From Gammaproteobacteria bacterium (lineage in GTDB: Bacteria > Pseudomonadota > Gammaproteobacteria > HK1): a DNA stretch of 32,001 bases. Below the pieces are notes generated by a model. It did no database searches. It was not told where the DNA came from and worked only from the letters and a program-made list of their open reading frames with translations. How positions within the stretch are numbered: position 1 is the first letter of the stretch; every line of letters starts with the position of its first letter. Of the stretch, positions 22,406 through 29,308 are shown piece by piece. Both the position numbers and the translations under genes were made by a program. The stretch covers positions 1-32,001 of the forward strand of contig JAJDUQ010000037.1 of NCBI GenBank assembly GCA_022826505.1, read 5' to 3'.

Positions 22406-23020
22406 ATGACGACATCCGAACGCGTGATCATCCCCGCCGGTCACGGCAGGGCGGCACGGCTCAGCGCCGGTCAGAGCCTCAAGCTGATCAATACGCACGG
22501 CACCCAGGTGGTCGACTTCTGGGCCTTCAACGCCTACGACCTGCGCGAGTACATGTGCGTCGAGGCGTCGCGGGTCTGGAGCATGCATCTGTGGCCGGCG
22601 GCCGGGGACACGATGGTGACCAACCAGCGGCGTCCCATCGTCACCCTCGTCGAGGACACCACGCCCGGCATCCACGACACCATCATGGCCGCCTGCGACC
22701 GCCAGCGCTACGGTCTGCTCGGGTTCACCGAGTACCACCGAAACTGCCAGGACAACATGTTCGAGGGCATGATGGAGATCGGGGTCACGCCGCTCTTCGC
22801 AATTCCCGGGTCGTGGAACGTCTTCATGAACATCCCGATCAAGGAGGACGGCTACACCATCGACGTGAGGCCGACGGTGTGCGAGCCGGGCCAGTACATC
22901 GTGCTTCGCGCGGAGATGGACTGCTTCATGGTGTTCTCGGCCTGTCCGCAGGACGTGCTGCCGATTCACGGCGAGGGTGGCGGAAAGCCGCGGGACTGCC
23001 ACTTCGAGGTTCTCGGTTGA
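22406..23020 (+). CDS. DUF1989 (urea carboxylase-associated) family protein, third copy
   Basis: 204 residues from the ATG at 22406, preceded by AGGAGG with 5 bases between; upstream in-frame codons are not conserved. It has family segments INTHGTQVVDFWAFNAYD, DTMVTNQRRPIVTLVEDTTP, HDTIMAACDRQRYGLLGF, HRNCQDNMFEGM and FSACPQDVLPIHG. It is closest in layout to the copy at 18958 (shared HRNC and CPQD elements). It opens a plus-strand operon with a racemase-family gene (29 bases away) and a creatininase-family gene (27 bases further on), which ties DUF1989 to cyclic amide breakdown here. Confidence 0.9.
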   Translation: MTTSERVIIPAGHGRAARLSAGQSLKLINTHGTQVVDFWAFNAYDLREYMCVEASRVWSMHLWPAAGDTMVTNQRRPIVTLVEDTTPGIHDTIMAACDRQRYGLLGFTEYHRNCQDNMFEGMMEIGVTPLFAIPGSWNVFMNIPIKEDGYTIDVRPTVCEPGQYIVLRAEMDCFMVFSACPQDVLPIHGEGGGKPRDCHFEVLG

Positions 23021-23049
23021 GGAATGCGGGTGCGCAGGGAGGAGACGAC

Positions 23050-23874
23050 ATGAACATCGAGAAGGGAGCGGTGAAATCCACGCCGGTGGAGGCGCGGCTC
23101 GACCGGGGCCGGCACTGGCGCGCCAAGCTCGGCTTCGTGGTCCTCGCGATGGAGCAGACGGTCGAGGACGACGTCTGGACGATGACTCCGCCGGGCGTCG
23201 GCGTGCATTTCTCGCGCATCCCGATGAGCAACCACGCCACCGTCGAGACGCTCGGCGCGATGGCGCCGGACATCACCGCCTCGGCCGGCCTGCTGCTCCC
23301 CGACGACCGCCTCGACGCCATCTGCTACACCTGCAACTCGGGCACGATGGTCATCGGGGAGGAGGGCGTCAACGCGGCGCTCGCGCGAGCCAGGCCCGAG
23401 GCCCGGCCCACCACCGTGATGACCGGCGTCGTGCGCGGCCTGCACGCGCTCGGTGCTCGCCGAATCGTCGTGGCCACCCCCTACCTCGACGAGGTCAACG
23501 ACTACGTTCTGGCGTTCCTCGCCGGCCACGGATTCGAGGTGCTCGACATCCAGGGACTCAATCTCCGGACCAACACCGAGATTGACCTGGTCGAGCCCGA
23601 GTTCATGCGCGAGTACGCCCGCGGTCTCGACCGGACGGACGCCGACGCGGTGTTCATCTGCTGTGGGGCGCTGCGGACGCTGGACATCGTCGGGGCGCTC
23701 GAGGCCGACGTGGGCAAGCCGGCCGTGGTCAGCAATCAGGCGATGATGTGGGACTGCCTGCGGCTCGCGGGAATCGAGGACGTGGTTCCGGGCTACGGCC
23801 GTCTGATGGAGCTCGATTGCGCGGCGCATCGCTCGGTCGTCGCGCGCGAGTCCCGTGCGCCACGCGCCGCCTGA
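23050..23874 (+). CDS. Asp/Glu racemase-superfamily enzyme (maleate isomerase / arylmalonate decarboxylase-like)
   Basis: 274 residues from the ATG at 23050 after GGGAGGAGAC. Both catalytic cysteines of the superfamily are in place: ICYTCNSGTMVIGEEG (around residues 91-106) and AVFICCGALRTLDIVGAL (around 199-216). ALGARRIVVATPYLDEVNDY is the usual segment between the two domains. Relatives are maleate cis-trans isomerase, hydantoin racemase, arylmalonate decarboxylase and aspartate racemase, and sequence alone does not decide. In an operon with creatininase and DUF1989 genes, racemisation of a hydantoin-like or carbamoyl intermediate, or isomerisation of maleamate/maleate, is plausible. Confidence 0.87.
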   Translation: MNIEKGAVKSTPVEARLDRGRHWRAKLGFVVLAMEQTVEDDVWTMTPPGVGVHFSRIPMSNHATVETLGAMAPDITASAGLLLPDDRLDAICYTCNSGTMVIGEEGVNAALARARPEARPTTVMTGVVRGLHALGARRIVVATPYLDEVNDYVLAFLAGHGFEVLDIQGLNLRTNTEIDLVEPEFMREYARGLDRTDADAVFICCGALRTLDIVGALEADVGKPAVVSNQAMMWDCLRLAGIEDVVPGYGRLMELDCAAHRSVVARESRAPRAA

Positions 23875-23901
23875 GCGGGTGTTGCGAGGAGGGATGACGC
23901 C

Positions 23902-24708
23902 ATGAGCCGTTCCGTCATGATGTCGGATCTTAGCTGGCCGGAGTACAAGCGCCGGCTCGAGGAGGAGGACGCCATCATCCTGCTGCCGGTCGGCGCGGTG
24001 GAGCAGCACGGCTACCACCTGCCGCTCGGGACCGACTGGATCATGGCCACCGAGATGTCGCGCCGGGCCGCCGAGCGGGTGGGCGGGATCGTCGCGCCGC
24101 CCGTGATGTACGCCTACAAGTCGCAGATCCGCTCCGGCGGCGGCAATCACTACTGCGGCACCACCAGCCTCGACGGCGCGAGCCTCATCGAGATGGTGCG
24201 CGACGTGCTCAAGGAGTTCGCCCGGCACGGCGCGCGCAAGATCGCGGTCATCGACGGCCACTACGAGAACGAGTTCTTCCTCACCGAGGCGTGCGATCTG
24301 GCGGTGCGGGACCTGCGCTACGACGGCGTCACCGACGTCAGGATCCTCAAGATGCGCTACTGCGAGGAGATCTCCGACGAGGTGCTCGAAATTGCGTACC
24401 CCGCCGGCTACCCGGGGCTCGCGCTGGAGCACGGGGCGGTGCTGGAGACGTCGATGATGCTCCACCTCTTCCCGCACCTCGTCGACGTGAGCAAGATCTC
24501 CGACGATCCACCGGCCGACTTCCCGCCCTACGACCTCTATCCGGGCAACCCGGACTGGGTGCCGCCGTCCGGCTGCCTGGCCCCCGCCCACGGCTCGTCG
24601 GCGGAGATTGGAAAGATGCTCGTCGACGAGTTCACCGACCTGGTCTCCGGCGCCCTGGAGGCGCAGTTCCGCACCGCCCAGACGGCCGCGGAACGCAAGG
24701 TGTCGTGA
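23902..24708 (+). CDS. Creatininase-family amidohydrolase
   Basis: 268 residues, ATG at 23902 with GAGGAGGG upstream. The two-metal site is complete: Glu34, His36 and Asp45 in VGAVEQHGYHLPLGTDWIMA, and His120 and Glu122 in VIDGHYENEF. These positions are numerically the same as the metal ligands of Pseudomonas creatininase (E34, H36, D45, H120, E122). EHGAVLETSMML carries the further conserved Glu-His pair. Creatininase opens the creatinine ring to creatine; other members act on formamides or mycofactocin precursors. No creatinase or sarcosine oxidase gene is nearby, so creatinine itself is only one possibility. Confidence 0.9.
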   Translation: MSRSVMMSDLSWPEYKRRLEEEDAIILLPVGAVEQHGYHLPLGTDWIMATEMSRRAAERVGGIVAPPVMYAYKSQIRSGGGNHYCGTTSLDGASLIEMVRDVLKEFARHGARKIAVIDGHYENEFFLTEACDLAVRDLRYDGVTDVRILKMRYCEEISDEVLEIAYPAGYPGLALEHGAVLETSMMLHLFPHLVDVSKISDDPPADFPPYDLYPGNPDWVPPSGCLAPAHGSSAEIGKMLVDEFTDLVSGALEAQFRTAQTAAERKVS

Positions 24709-24822
24709 GGGGGGGCGCGGGATGGTGGCGAGGGACGGACCGCAGCCGCACCATCGGAGTCCGGGGTCGCACGGCCGGGATTCGGCGGCTTCCGGCCGAT
24801 ACATGCGGATCCGAGACGCGCG

Positions 24823-25668
24823 ATGACCCTCGACCGCAATCTCGTCGTCGCCATGGGCGATCGGCGTTACCGCGTGGAACGTGCATGGGGAGAGGAGTCG
24901 GGCGAATCTCCGCTCCGGCTCATCAGTTCCATCGCGGTGGACTCGGCCGGGCTGGTGTACGCCTACCAGCGGGCCGAGCCGCCGGTGGTGGTCTTCGGCC
25001 CCGACGGTCGCGTGCATGCGACCTGGGGCGAGGACCGAATCGCCGATCCGCACGGCCTGGCCATCGCGCTCGACGGCCGGGTCCTGCTGGTTGATCGCGA
25101 TGCCCATCAGGTCCTCGTCTTCAGCTCCGACGGCGAGCCGATCGGCGCCATCGGTGATCGCCACTCGCCGCAATTTCAGGCGCCCTTCAACCACCCCACC
25201 GGCGTCGCGGTCGCGCCGGACGGCGAGATCTACGTCTCCGACGGCTACGGCAACTCCGTCGTCCATCGCTTCGCGCCTGACGGCACGCATCGGGCGACCT
25301 GGGGCCGGCCGGGAAGCGGACCCGGGGAGTTCACCACCCCGCACGCCGTCGCCGTCGACAATCGCGACCGGGTGCTCGTCGCCGACCGCGAGAACAACCG
25401 CGTCCAGCTATTCGACCGGGAGGGGACATACCTCGGGGAGTGGGGCGACCTCTACCACCCGATGGACATCTTCGTCGATGACCGGGGAATGACATTCGTC
25501 ACCGACCAGATCCCGCGCCTCAGCCTCTTCGCGCCGGACGGCGCGCTGGTCGGACGATGCCGCGGGGTGTGGAACATCGCCCACGGCATCGCGGGCAACG
25601 TCGCCGGCGACCTCTACCTCGCCGAGATGCAGCCGAGCCGGATCACGAGACTCGTGCGGGTCGAATAG
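24823..25668 (+). CDS. NHL-repeat beta-propeller protein
   Basis: A 281-residue protein made of NHL repeats, each about 45 residues, for example FNHPTGVAVAPDGEIYVSDG, HAVAVDNRDRVLVADRENNR and HPMDIFVDDRGMTFVTDQ. It should fold as a six-bladed propeller. It resembles peptidylglycine alpha-hydroxyamidoglycolate lyase (PAL)-like proteins, which cleave amidoglycolates, a reaction chemically close to ureidoglycolate cleavage; that link is only suggestive. There is no signal peptide. It follows the creatininase gene after 114 bases and probably ends the catabolic cluster. Confidence 0.85.
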   Translation: MTLDRNLVVAMGDRRYRVERAWGEESGESPLRLISSIAVDSAGLVYAYQRAEPPVVVFGPDGRVHATWGEDRIADPHGLAIALDGRVLLVDRDAHQVLVFSSDGEPIGAIGDRHSPQFQAPFNHPTGVAVAPDGEIYVSDGYGNSVVHRFAPDGTHRATWGRPGSGPGEFTTPHAVAVDNRDRVLVADRENNRVQLFDREGTYLGEWGDLYHPMDIFVDDRGMTFVTDQIPRLSLFAPDGALVGRCRGVWNIAHGIAGNVAGDLYLAEMQPSRITRLVRVE

Positions 25669-25801
25669 GTTCGCGTGCGGCCGTGGTGAAGCTGGAGTCC
25701 GGACTCCTCTCCGGCCTGCCGCGGTGGAGGGCGTCGAGGTGCGACGGAAAGGCCGCTCCGGAGTGGCGGGAGTGTCGGCCAACGCGAAGAGTGAGAGGCA
25801 C

Positions 25802-26797
25802 ATGGCGGTTTTTCTGTGCGGCAAATGTGGACACGTTCGGGAGGTCCCGAGTGAGTACATCGGGCGTTCGGTGGGCTGTCCCCGGTGCAAGCAGGCCGGT
25901 GCCGTCCACGACACGGTGAAATTGTTCGGAAGGCTGATCGGCGAATATCGGGCCCAGAGGACGGAGCTGCGCGAACTGAGAGCGACGCTCGCTCCGGAGG
26001 AGGCGGCCGAACCGCCGGCCGTCGAGCGGCCGTCGCTCCCGGACATCGACATCCACGACACGGACGCGCTGACCGACCCGCGGCAGTTCGAGCCCATCGT
26101 CGCATGGTTCGAGCAACGCAGAATCCGGTTCGACGCAAACCACCGGGCGATGGATACCACCGGGTTCTTCGACGAGGTAGCCGTGCAGCTTGGTGACGGG
26201 TACGAAACCCTGAAGCAGGTCAGCAACCAGATAAGGTACGCCCAGCGCAGGGGGTTCAGTGCCGCCAAAGTCACGTTGTCGAACAGCGGCGAGGATGAGA
26301 TTGCCGCCCTCAGGAACTTCTGCCGGGAACTCCATCAATACTCGTTCGTCGCGAAGTACTTCTACGAGAAAGACGACCGAATCGCTTGGCTCACCCTTCA
26401 GACCGCGCCCGAGATCGTGAGATTCTTTAACGGTGCGTGGCTGGAGTGGTACGTGTTCATGAAGCTGCTGACCTTCTTCCGAGAAAGGCGGATTCCGGTC
26501 GCATGCCTGCGTAATCCCGTGGTTACCTTGCCGAACGATGACGTCCACGAACTCGATGTCTTTTTCCTCGTCGACAATCGAATCCCGCTTTGCATCGAGT
26601 GCAAGACGGGGGAATTCCGCCAGGACATCGACAAGTACGCGAGGCTCGTCAAGCGTCTGAACCTCAAGAAGGAGCAGTTCCTGGTTTGCGCGACGGGACT
26701 CGGCGAGAAACAGATTCAGGGCTTCAACAGCATGTACGGCGTGACGTTCGCGAACGAGACGAATTTCCTCGAGCACGTTCAGCGAGTCGCCGCCTGA
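25802..26797 (+). CDS. Zinc-ribbon protein with Card1/DUF1887-like PD-(D/E)XK nuclease domain
   Basis: 331 residues from the ATG at 25802 (GAGG upstream), where the zinc ribbon begins; a longer frame exists. Residues 6-29 hold two CxxC pairs (CGKCGH and CPRCKQ). A charged linker leads to a middle alpha/beta region (95-200). The C-terminal nuclease has GAWLEWYVF (Glu214), HELDVFFLVDNR (Asp252) and PLCIECKTG (Glu266, Lys268). That is the full set of a PD-(D/E)XK site in the style of Card1/Can2-type DUF1887 proteins. Those carry an N-terminal CARF domain that senses cyclic oligoadenylate. Here a zinc ribbon takes the N-terminal place and no CRISPR locus is present. It may be a stand-alone defence nuclease with a different trigger (inference). 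Confidence 0.8.
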   Translation: MAVFLCGKCGHVREVPSEYIGRSVGCPRCKQAGAVHDTVKLFGRLIGEYRAQRTELRELRATLAPEEAAEPPAVERPSLPDIDIHDTDALTDPRQFEPIVAWFEQRRIRFDANHRAMDTTGFFDEVAVQLGDGYETLKQVSNQIRYAQRRGFSAAKVTLSNSGEDEIAALRNFCRELHQYSFVAKYFYEKDDRIAWLTLQTAPEIVRFFNGAWLEWYVFMKLLTFFRERRIPVACLRNPVVTLPNDDVHELDVFFLVDNRIPLCIECKTGEFRQDIDKYARLVKRLNLKKEQFLVCATGLGEKQIQGFNSMYGVTFANETNFLEHVQRVAA

Positions 26798-27131
26798 CCG
26801 GTTGCGTCACGCCTTCGGTGTCCCCGGAACGAGGTGAGGATTGCGAACTCGATCCGAGACGGCGGGCCGCATGCATTCGGAAGCGACGGATTCCGGCTGG
26901 GACGTGGTGCTCGCCAGGCGCTCGATGCGCTATGGGACGGCTTGATGAACCTTGGTGACAGTTGGTGGGCCGGCGGGCGGGGTGTCGCTTCACCAACTCA
27001 GCTTCGCCAACGTGGTCCGGTGTGAGTTCCTGGGCGGCCCGGAATCCGGGTGGATGGAGGACTTCAGAACGGTTCGTCATGGTCGGAACGCAGCAATGCT
27101 CGAAATCGGCGTGCGCCGGAGTCGTGCCGCG
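26798..27131. other. 334-base intergenic region between convergent genes
   Basis: No recognisable gene. An 8-base inverted repeat, AGTTGGTG (26960-26967) with CACCAACT (26991-26998), could form a hairpin with a 23-base GC-rich loop and might help end transcription from either side. Short open frames here have no family match. Confidence 0.45.
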
Positions 27132-28508
27132 TCACAGGGGTGCGTCTTTCCACAATCGTACGGTGAATCGTTCCTCATCCTCGATGAGTTCCGGCTCCGT
27201 TCCATTGTGTTCCTTCATGCCCCGTATGATTTTCCGGGGTACCCCCATGCCCATGTGCTCCAGGTAGCCGTAGTCCCGCATCACATCCTTCAACAGCTCG
27301 TTGCGGGCGCTCCGGCATCCAGCTCGCATGCGTTTGGTGGTGATCCCGTTGGCCAAGCGGCCGGGCGACACGATCTCCAGCCGGTCCGAGTAGATGCTGA
27401 GTTCGATATCCGAGCCGGAGAGCAGGTAGTCCCGGTGAACGACTGCATTGACCACCGCTTCACGAATCACTTCCTCGGGATAGTCCCACCGTTCCTGCCG
27501 GCGTACTCCGTCCTCCAGCACGACCGTTTCAATGTTCCGCCTGACGAACTGCACTGCCTGTTCGACAAGCCCCGATTCCAGCAAAGTGCCGTCGACCCCG
27601 TTCAGACGGACAAATGGACCACGTAGCGTGCACCGTTCTCTGGCTTCGTGGTCCTTCTCCGCGCCGAAATAGGCGGCTGCATCGATCTTCGCGTGGGGGA
27701 GGAACCGGCTGGGGTTCTTGCCGAAGAGCATCAGACCCGCAAGGGTTGCCGGCCTCCGATCGTCGTCGTCGAGGAATTGGGTGTTGGCGAGGAGTGATTC
27801 CCATTCTGCTTCCTGCGTCTCGCGCCACTCCTGTTCCTTGTACTCGACGAGCGCCCTCCACCGCTTCTCGTCCTCGTCCCGAGCCCTCGCTGTCATGCTC
27901 CGGCGCCACTCTTCGGATGGACACGATGCAGGCGCACTCTGGCCTCTAACCCGATCGAAGTAGTCCGTCAAGCGGCGCCGATCCAGATCAGCAATTGAAG
28001 TGCCGGACACCGGTCGGAGTTCGGACCGGAAGCCGCCACGAGTCGGAAACAGCCGCTCCAGCTCATCCGGGCTCACTTCCCGGCTCGAACTCCCTGCTCG
28101 GATGTACCAAGTGCGATGCTGATGGTGCAGCGCATGGTGTAGGTTCCATCCGCGCGTTACTTGAACCACAACTACATCGCGGTCAGGCACGACATCCCGG
28201 AACAGATCGACGTAGGGGACGATCGCGGGGCGTACCTTGTCGCGGCATGCCTGCATTACCCACTGATCGAACCATTGGCACGAGCGCCGCCCAGCGTCAT
28301 GAGCCCCCCATCGGGTGGACGGATCGCTCTTTGCCAGTCCGCGTACGTTGCCGTTGTCGTCTACACCCAGCAGGATTCGTCCACCCCATCCATTGGCAAA
28401 CGCGACCACGTCCTTCGCGAGCTCGTGATTGTCAACCACGTCGCCCTTGAATTCGACGCCGGAATTCTCACCGTTTGAAATGAGCTCCCGCAATTCAGTC
28501 TTGGTCAC
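27132..28508 (-). CDS. AlbA/Schlafen-type DNA-binding and ATP-binding protein
   Basis: 458 residues, GTG start at 28508 with GAGG upstream. Residues 1-130 are an AlbA_2 (Schlafen AAA_4) domain: SGVEFKGDVVDNHELAKDVV and AFANGWGGRILLGVDDNGNV. The middle (165-290) contains a charged helical insert (KEQEWRETQEAEWESLLA). The C-terminal part has a GHKL-type ATP-binding region, REAVVNAVVHRDYLLSGSDI and ELSIYSDRLEIVSPGRLANG. Such proteins were long annotated as transcriptional regulators or 'ATP-dependent helicase-like' and often sit in defence islands, where they may sense or cut nucleic acid. It is the last gene of the minus-strand cluster, 122 bases after the nuclease-like gene. Confidence 0.88.
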   Translation of the reverse strand: MTKTELRELISNGENSGVEFKGDVVDNHELAKDVVAFANGWGGRILLGVDDNGNVRGLAKSDPSTRWGAHDAGRRSCQWFDQWVMQACRDKVRPAIVPYVDLFRDVVPDRDVVVVQVTRGWNLHHALHHQHRTWYIRAGSSSREVSPDELERLFPTRGGFRSELRPVSGTSIADLDRRRLTDYFDRVRGQSAPASCPSEEWRRSMTARARDEDEKRWRALVEYKEQEWRETQEAEWESLLANTQFLDDDDRRPATLAGLMLFGKNPSRFLPHAKIDAAAYFGAEKDHEARERCTLRGPFVRLNGVDGTLLESGLVEQAVQFVRRNIETVVLEDGVRRQERWDYPEEVIREAVVNAVVHRDYLLSGSDIELSIYSDRLEIVSPGRLANGITTKRMRAGCRSARNELLKDVMRDYGYLEHMGMGVPRKIIRGMKEHNGTEPELIEDEERFTVRLWKDAPL

Positions 28509-28630
28509 TGCTCTACCTCTGAAGCCGTGCGATCGACAACTCCCGCTGGCTACCGCCCGCCCGGAATTTCAGCAAACGCGGGCCGACCAGTCGGCGATTG
28601 GACGCGTATTGGTCAGCCGCGACCACGGCA

Positions 28631-29308
28631 TCAGACCGCCGCGGGCCGCATTGCGAGAAACGCGTGGTGGAGATGGATGGGTTCGGCCGGCAGTGCCCTC
28701 GGGTGACGGCTGCTCCAAGCCCAGAGAACATCGGGAATGCTGGGCGGCCCCAAGTGTTCGAGCTGGCGCCCCTGGCCGGTCAGGTACCTGTTGATCCCAC
28801 CTGTCGCGGCCTTGCCGTCGTCCGACAACAGGTATCCGGCCATGAAGCCGACCGCGTGATTGCCTGCATACTTCCCGGTCTTGAAACGGTCGATACCTTC
28901 GACGACATACTGGCGGCAGAGATCTGTATCGCTCCCCGCAATCCGTTTGCACTCGACAATCGCATGCGGATCGTGTTCATCGAGTTCCTCGCGAATCTCC
29001 TGAAACAAGATGGGGATGTCCGTCCGACCATCGGGCTTCGGGAGGTCGAGGCTCGAACGAGACTCGGTGCCCGGCAAGACCGTCATCATCTTGCACCAAT
29101 CGGCATCCTTGGCCTTCAGCGCTTCTCTCATCTCGGTCCGAAGACATTCCGTGATTTCCACTTCGTCGGCGTTCGGTTGGACTCGAGGGAGCGCCATTGC
29201 TCGACTCCATCCCGCATTGAGAATCCGCATAACCGCATCGCAGCGTTCGCCCGAGATGTCGATGAACTGGCGACCGAAAGCACCGGGCCGCGGAGATGTA
29301 GGGCGCAT
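28631..29308 (-). CDS. Predicted PD-(D/E)XK nuclease-like protein paired with methyltransferase
   Basis: 225 residues; family not recognised by name. The ATG at 29308 overlaps the methyltransferase TAA by one base (TAATG), which indicates translational coupling and supports this start. Residues 97-121 read TDIPILFQEI then HAIVECKRIAG, giving Asp97, Glu119 and Lys121 with strand patterns fitting a PD-(D/E)XK core (D…ExK). The later segments QYVVEGIDRFKTGKYAGNH and VGFMAGYLLSDDGKAATGG look like the rest of the fold. Coupling to a DNA methyltransferase suggests it is the restriction endonuclease subunit of an RM-like system. Confidence 0.7.
   Translation of the reverse strand: MRPTSPRPGAFGRQFIDISGERCDAVMRILNAGWSRAMALPRVQPNADEVEITECLRTEMREALKAKDADWCKMMTVLPGTESRSSLDLPKPDGRTDIPILFQEIREELDEHDPHAIVECKRIAGSDTDLCRQYVVEGIDRFKTGKYAGNHAVGFMAGYLLSDDGKAATGGINRYLTGQGRQLEHLGPPSIPDVLWAWSSRHPRALPAEPIHLHHAFLAMRPAAV

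Noticed and set aside
22966..25344. 792-codon minus-strand frame across the racemase, creatininase and NHL genes
   Set aside because: Opposes three well-supported genes; composition is that of an antisense shadow.
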